Both the position numbers and the translations under genes were made by a program. The notes beneath the pieces were generated by a model, which was given only the letters and a program-made list of their open reading frames with translations, did not search any database and was not told where the DNA came from. Positions 48,456 through 50,934 of a stretch of 50,934 bases of DNA are shown piece after piece. The DNA is from Candidatus Avispirillum faecium. Its GTDB lineage: Bacteria; Bacillota; Clostridia; Oscillospirales; CAG-272. Location: positions 1 through 50,934 of the forward strand of contig CAJFOI010000008.1 in the NCBI GenBank assembly GCA_904396155.1, given 5' to 3'. How positions within the stretch are numbered: the first letter of the stretch is position 1; every line of letters begins with the position of its first letter.

Positions 48456-48998
48456 ATGAAAAAAAAGAAAACGCTGACGATCATCGTCCAGGCGGGAATT
48501 ATCGCCGCAGTCTACGTAGCACTCACCTATGTGTCGGCCCTTCTGGGACTTGCTTCCGGTGTAATACAGGTGCGCATTTCTGAAGCCCTGTGCGTTCTTC
48601 CATTGTTTACGCCGGCGGCTGTTCCCGGCCTGTTCATTGGTTGTGCCCTGGCGAATCTTCTCACCGGCTCCCTCCCCCTGGATATCCTCTTCGGTTCCCT
48701 GGCGACCCTTGCAGGAGCACTGGGAGCATATGGAATCCGCAGAGGGGTCTATACTACGAAAAAAACGCACACGGCACGCTTTCTAAAGGTTCTTACCCCC
48801 TTTCCCAATCTTCTCGCAAACATGCTTATTGTTCCCTGGGTCCTTCGCTGGGTATACGGAGTACCGGACGCCATTTGGTTCTCTACCCTCACAGTGGGCG
48901 CCGGAGAACTCATCGCCGGCGTAGGATTGGGCCTTGTACTTTTGTTTGCGCTGGAACGGCACGCAGGTCAGATTTTTGGGCGCACGTTCGCTTCATAA
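48456..48998 (+). CDS. queT: queuosine precursor transporter QueT
   Basis: This 180-aa protein has about five or six membrane helices and belongs to the ECF S-component-like QueT family. It contains IIVQAGIIAAVYVALTYVSA, GVIQVRISEALCVLPLFTPA (the VRISEAL hallmark), AAVPGLFIGCALANLLTGSL and LDILFGSLATLAGALGAYGI. It imports a queuosine precursor such as preQ1 with a shared ECF module encoded elsewhere. The leader carries a preQ1-I aptamer. The start has CGGAG 10 nt upstream. Confidence 0.95.
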   Translation: MKKKKTLTIIVQAGIIAAVYVALTYVSALLGLASGVIQVRISEALCVLPLFTPAAVPGLFIGCALANLLTGSLPLDILFGSLATLAGALGAYGIRRGVYTTKKTHTARFLKVLTPFPNLLANMLIVPWVLRWVYGVPDAIWFSTLTVGAGELIAGVGLGLVLLFALERHAGQIFGRTFAS

Positions 48999-49014
48999 AC
49001 GCATATACACAATG

Positions 49015-49043
49015 AAAAATCCGCCTTAAAAGGCGGATTTTTT
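49015..49043. terminator. bidirectional terminator
   Basis: AAAAATCCGCCTT / AGGCGGATTTTTT between queT and the convergent lipoprotein gene. Confidence 0.9.
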
Positions 49044-49707
49044 ACTGTGTATATTCCTGAAGATAACGGAAATAGGTGCTCCCGTCCTCACGCTTGATAA
49101 TCAGTGCTTTGTAACTTGGGGAAACCAAATCATTGAGAGAACAACGGAAGTAAATTCGATAGGTCTGCTGGGTCTCTTCAATTTTTTCTATATCGTATTG
49201 TACTATATTTTCCTGCGGCTGCGCAACCGTAATATATGCATTGACTTTCTCCAAATAAACAAATAATGTACTGGTGGCATTTTTTATTTTCTGCTTTCCT
49301 CCGAAATACGTATACACTGTGTTTTCAAAATCCTCTGCGGGAATAGCAGCTGCGATCTGCACACGTGGATATTCCTGCTGTATTCGATCCAAAAGCGCAA
49401 TATTTCCCGTATATTTCGCATAATCCGTATTCAGCATATAGTTCAACACCGAATCCCGATAGGTTTCCATTGCTTCTTTTGCCCCTGCAAACGGTGTAAG
49501 AATAGGAGAATCAATTGTAAGCGTCCGCAGCATTTCTATCAGCTTGTCCGCTTCGGCGCTATCAGCCCCATAGGTTTTTTGTATTTCCTCTCCCTCATAA
49601 TCGTGCGTATCAAAACCCAAGGTAGAAAGAAACTCTCTGGCACCACAGCCGGAAAGAAAGATGACAGGCAATAAAACAAGGAACGCTTTCATCAGCATTT
49701 TTTTCAT
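49042..49707 (-). CDS. lipoprotein of unknown function
   Basis: This 221-aa protein has a signal peptide with lipobox (KKMLMKAFLVLLPVIFLSGC, Cys20 or 21). The mature part is mixed alpha/beta, with GADSAEADKLIEMLRTLTID, YTGNIALLDRIQQEYPRVQI and YRIYFRCSLNDLVSPSYKAL; no domain is recognised. The start at 49707 has GGAGGAGAG upstream; a second candidate at 49722 is less likely. No nearby gene suggests a function. Confidence 0.75.
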   Translation of the reverse strand: MKKMLMKAFLVLLPVIFLSGCGAREFLSTLGFDTHDYEGEEIQKTYGADSAEADKLIEMLRTLTIDSPILTPFAGAKEAMETYRDSVLNYMLNTDYAKYTGNIALLDRIQQEYPRVQIAAAIPAEDFENTVYTYFGGKQKIKNATSTLFVYLEKVNAYITVAQPQENIVQYDIEKIEETQQTYRIYFRCSLNDLVSPSYKALIIKREDGSTYFRYLQEYTQ

Positions 49708-49824
49708 CCTACTCTCCTCCAATGAAAAGGCTTTCCATTATTGTATCATGTCTTTGGCGCTTTTGCAACGGACACCTTGCGCTTTTTGAGGGAAGGATAT
49801 CAAAAACCAAATAAACTGTAAAAA

Positions 49825-49851
49825 GAAATCCCCCGGATTCCGGGGGATTTC
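49825..49851. terminator. terminator of the surface protein gene
   Basis: GAAATCCCCCG / CGGGGGATTTC with a GATT-type loop, just after the stop codon of the minus-strand gene. Confidence 0.85.
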
Positions 49852-49868
49852 ACTGTCACACATTCACA

Positions 49869-50934
49869 TTATTTAGAAGCTTTCCCTTTTCTGCTTCTAA
49901 TAATCACTACCGTTGCACATCCAACTGCTGCAACAGCTACAGCGATGATGATAAAGATCATGTTATCGCCGGTAGTGGGCGCTTTGTTGCCACTCTGATT
50001 ACCGCCTGTCGGCGCCTTTGTGGTATCAGAAGGAGCCGTTGTATCTGCAGGAACTGTAGTATCCTCACCGGTAGCGGGAATCACTTCTACAGACAGAACC
50101 TCGCCACACACGGAGCACTTGATGGTCTTGGACCCATCCTCGGTAGCTGTCGGCTCGATGATCTCGGGCTCGCCAGGGGTGTGAATACCTGTAGCAGGAT
50201 TGTCTTCATCTACGATCTCAGAAAGTACTTCACCGCAGACAGAGCATACGATCTGGATCTTTCCGTCATCCACGCAGGTAGGCGGAACGATCACAGGCTC
50301 AGCAGCCTCTACGTGACCCTTTGAAGGAATGACTGTTCTGGAGAGTTCTTCTCCACAGACAGAACAGGTAACAACAATCGCACCGTCCTCTGTACAGGTA
50401 GGTTCAATCGTTGTGGTTACTTCCGTATGCGGAAGCTTTTCAATGGGTTCCGTGCTGATCAGCTCTTCGCATCTTGTGCAGTAAATCTCCTGCGTTCCCT
50501 CTTCTGTACAGGTAGCAGGCTTCGTCACCACAGGAGCGCCGGGCTCATGACCCAGTTTTTCCGGATGGTCCGGATCCACTTCACGGCTCAGCTCTGTATT
50601 ACATACGGAGCATATTGTCACCAAGTAACCCGGCTCTGTACAGGTGGGCGCTTCCACCTTCACTTCCTCTGTATGCGGAATCATCGGGATCTCTACGTTT
50701 TCCTCCATGACTTCTCCGCATCTGCCGCAAAGGATGTTCTTCAAACCTGTTTCTGTACAGGTTGCTTCCTTTATGATCTCTTCCGTTGCACCCTCGAGTG
50801 TGTGCCCCAGTTTTTCCGGATGGTCCGGATCTACCTCGCGGCTAATCTCTGTGTTACATACGGAACATACCGTCACCAAGTAACCGGGCTCTGTACAGGT
50901 GGGCTCGACCACTTTCTTCTCTGCTGCAGGTGTA
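49869..50934 (-). CDS. repeat-rich surface protein, C-terminal part (runs off window edge)
   Basis: At least 355 residues remain; the N-terminus is outside. Repeats of about 40-50 aa follow the pattern PTCTEPGYLVTVCSVCNTE then a spacer with GH or PH: each has a Cys in TCT/TCV and a CSVC or CGRC pair, so each may bind zinc or form disulfides. The last repeats drop the first Cys (EPTATEDGSK). A Thr/Pro-rich stalk follows, then APTTGDN resembling an LPxTG-type sorting motif, a membrane helix (MIFIIIAVAVAAVGCATVVI) and RSRKGKASK. It is probably anchored at the surface, by sortase or the membrane helix. The protein extends leftward on the minus strand to a terminator. Confidence 0.8.
   Translation of the reverse strand, partial: TPAAEKKVVEPTCTEPGYLVTVCSVCNTEISREVDPDHPEKLGHTLEGATEEIIKEATCTETGLKNILCGRCGEVMEENVEIPMIPHTEEVKVEAPTCTEPGYLVTICSVCNTELSREVDPDHPEKLGHEPGAPVVTKPATCTEEGTQEIYCTRCEELISTEPIEKLPHTEVTTTIEPTCTEDGAIVVTCSVCGEELSRTVIPSKGHVEAAEPVIVPPTCVDDGKIQIVCSVCGEVLSEIVDEDNPATGIHTPGEPEIIEPTATEDGSKTIKCSVCGEVLSVEVIPATGEDTTVPADTTAPSDTTKAPTGGNQSGNKAPTTGDNMIFIIIAVAVAAVGCATVVIIRSRKGKASK
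50551..50648. repeat. coding repeat copy 1 of surface protein
   Basis: 98 bp nearly identical to 50806-50903 (255 bp apart, 85 codons). It encodes PTCTEPGYLVT through HPEKLG. It suggests recent tandem duplication of a two-repeat block. Confidence 0.8.
50806..50903. repeat. coding repeat copy 2 of surface protein
   Basis: Matches 50551-50648 with about nine base differences, mostly synonymous. Confidence 0.8.

Overview
The window looks like a chromosome segment of a low-to-mid GC, anaerobic, probably spore-forming member of the Clostridia (Oscillospiraceae/Ruminococcaceae-like). The evidence is Firmicutes housekeeping genes in their usual order, sporulation genes (spoVB, yabP, yabQ, cotJA, cotJB), ferredoxin-linked 2-oxoacid oxidation, T-box and preQ1 control, MecA, HemZ, DivIC and CdaA/CdaR. 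No genus can be named from sequence reading alone.

Positions 1-987 are the end of an integrated element: the first codons of a ParA-like gene, a 53-codon gene and an excisionase-like gene, all read leftward, with a 44-bp hairpin repeat in both intergenic gaps. The element stops against the 3' part of a tRNA-Leu(CAA) gene (988-1043), which still has its terminator, so this is an attachment-site junction. Just outside lie two candidate DNA-defence genes: a NucS-like nuclease with a C-terminal zinc cluster (1342-3291) and an EVE-domain/PD-(D/E)XK protein (3665-4771). After a DUF1848 gene comes a small regulatory island (5888-8343). It has an unusual SSB gene diverging from two related XRE repressors and a membrane-anchored ImmA/IrrE protease, with palindromes in the gaps.

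Positions 8380-14803 hold a flavoprotein, gpsA, deoB, mecA and a padR-DUF1700-DUF4097 operon. Positions 31302 down to 14846 form a nearly unbroken leftward array: cdaA, cdaR, a second flavoprotein, recJ, relA/spoT, dtd, hemZ, a uridine-kinase-like gene, spoVB, mazG, hup, rqcP, yabP, yabQ, divIC and a lone class I fumarase alpha subunit. Many of its genes overlap by 1-4 bp. It combines second-messenger synthesis, DNA repair, translation quality control and sporulation/division.

To the right, 31532-34873 is a rightward operon for a four-subunit 2-oxoacid:ferredoxin oxidoreductase led by a P-loop ATPase. It is followed by a CsaA-like tRNA-binding gene, rnhA, and a cotJ operon whose third gene (cotJC) survives only as a 50-codon remnant. 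FakA- and DegV-type genes follow. A fused TIM-barrel/acyl-CoA synthetase gene (39968-42499) sits behind a complete T-box leader whose specifier reads as CUC (Leu). With the 2-oxoacid oxidoreductase nearby, this suggests leucine synthesis from a branched-chain acid, which is the main metabolic hypothesis here.

The last part holds a nucleoside hydrolase, two lipoproteins (one with an AlgX/DHHW-like domain behind a long Thr-Glu linker), an orphan MutS-type ATPase, rpmB, a preQ1-controlled queT, another lipoprotein, and the C-terminal part of a repeat-rich surface protein that runs off the right edge. No rRNA, CRISPR array or insertion sequence was seen.
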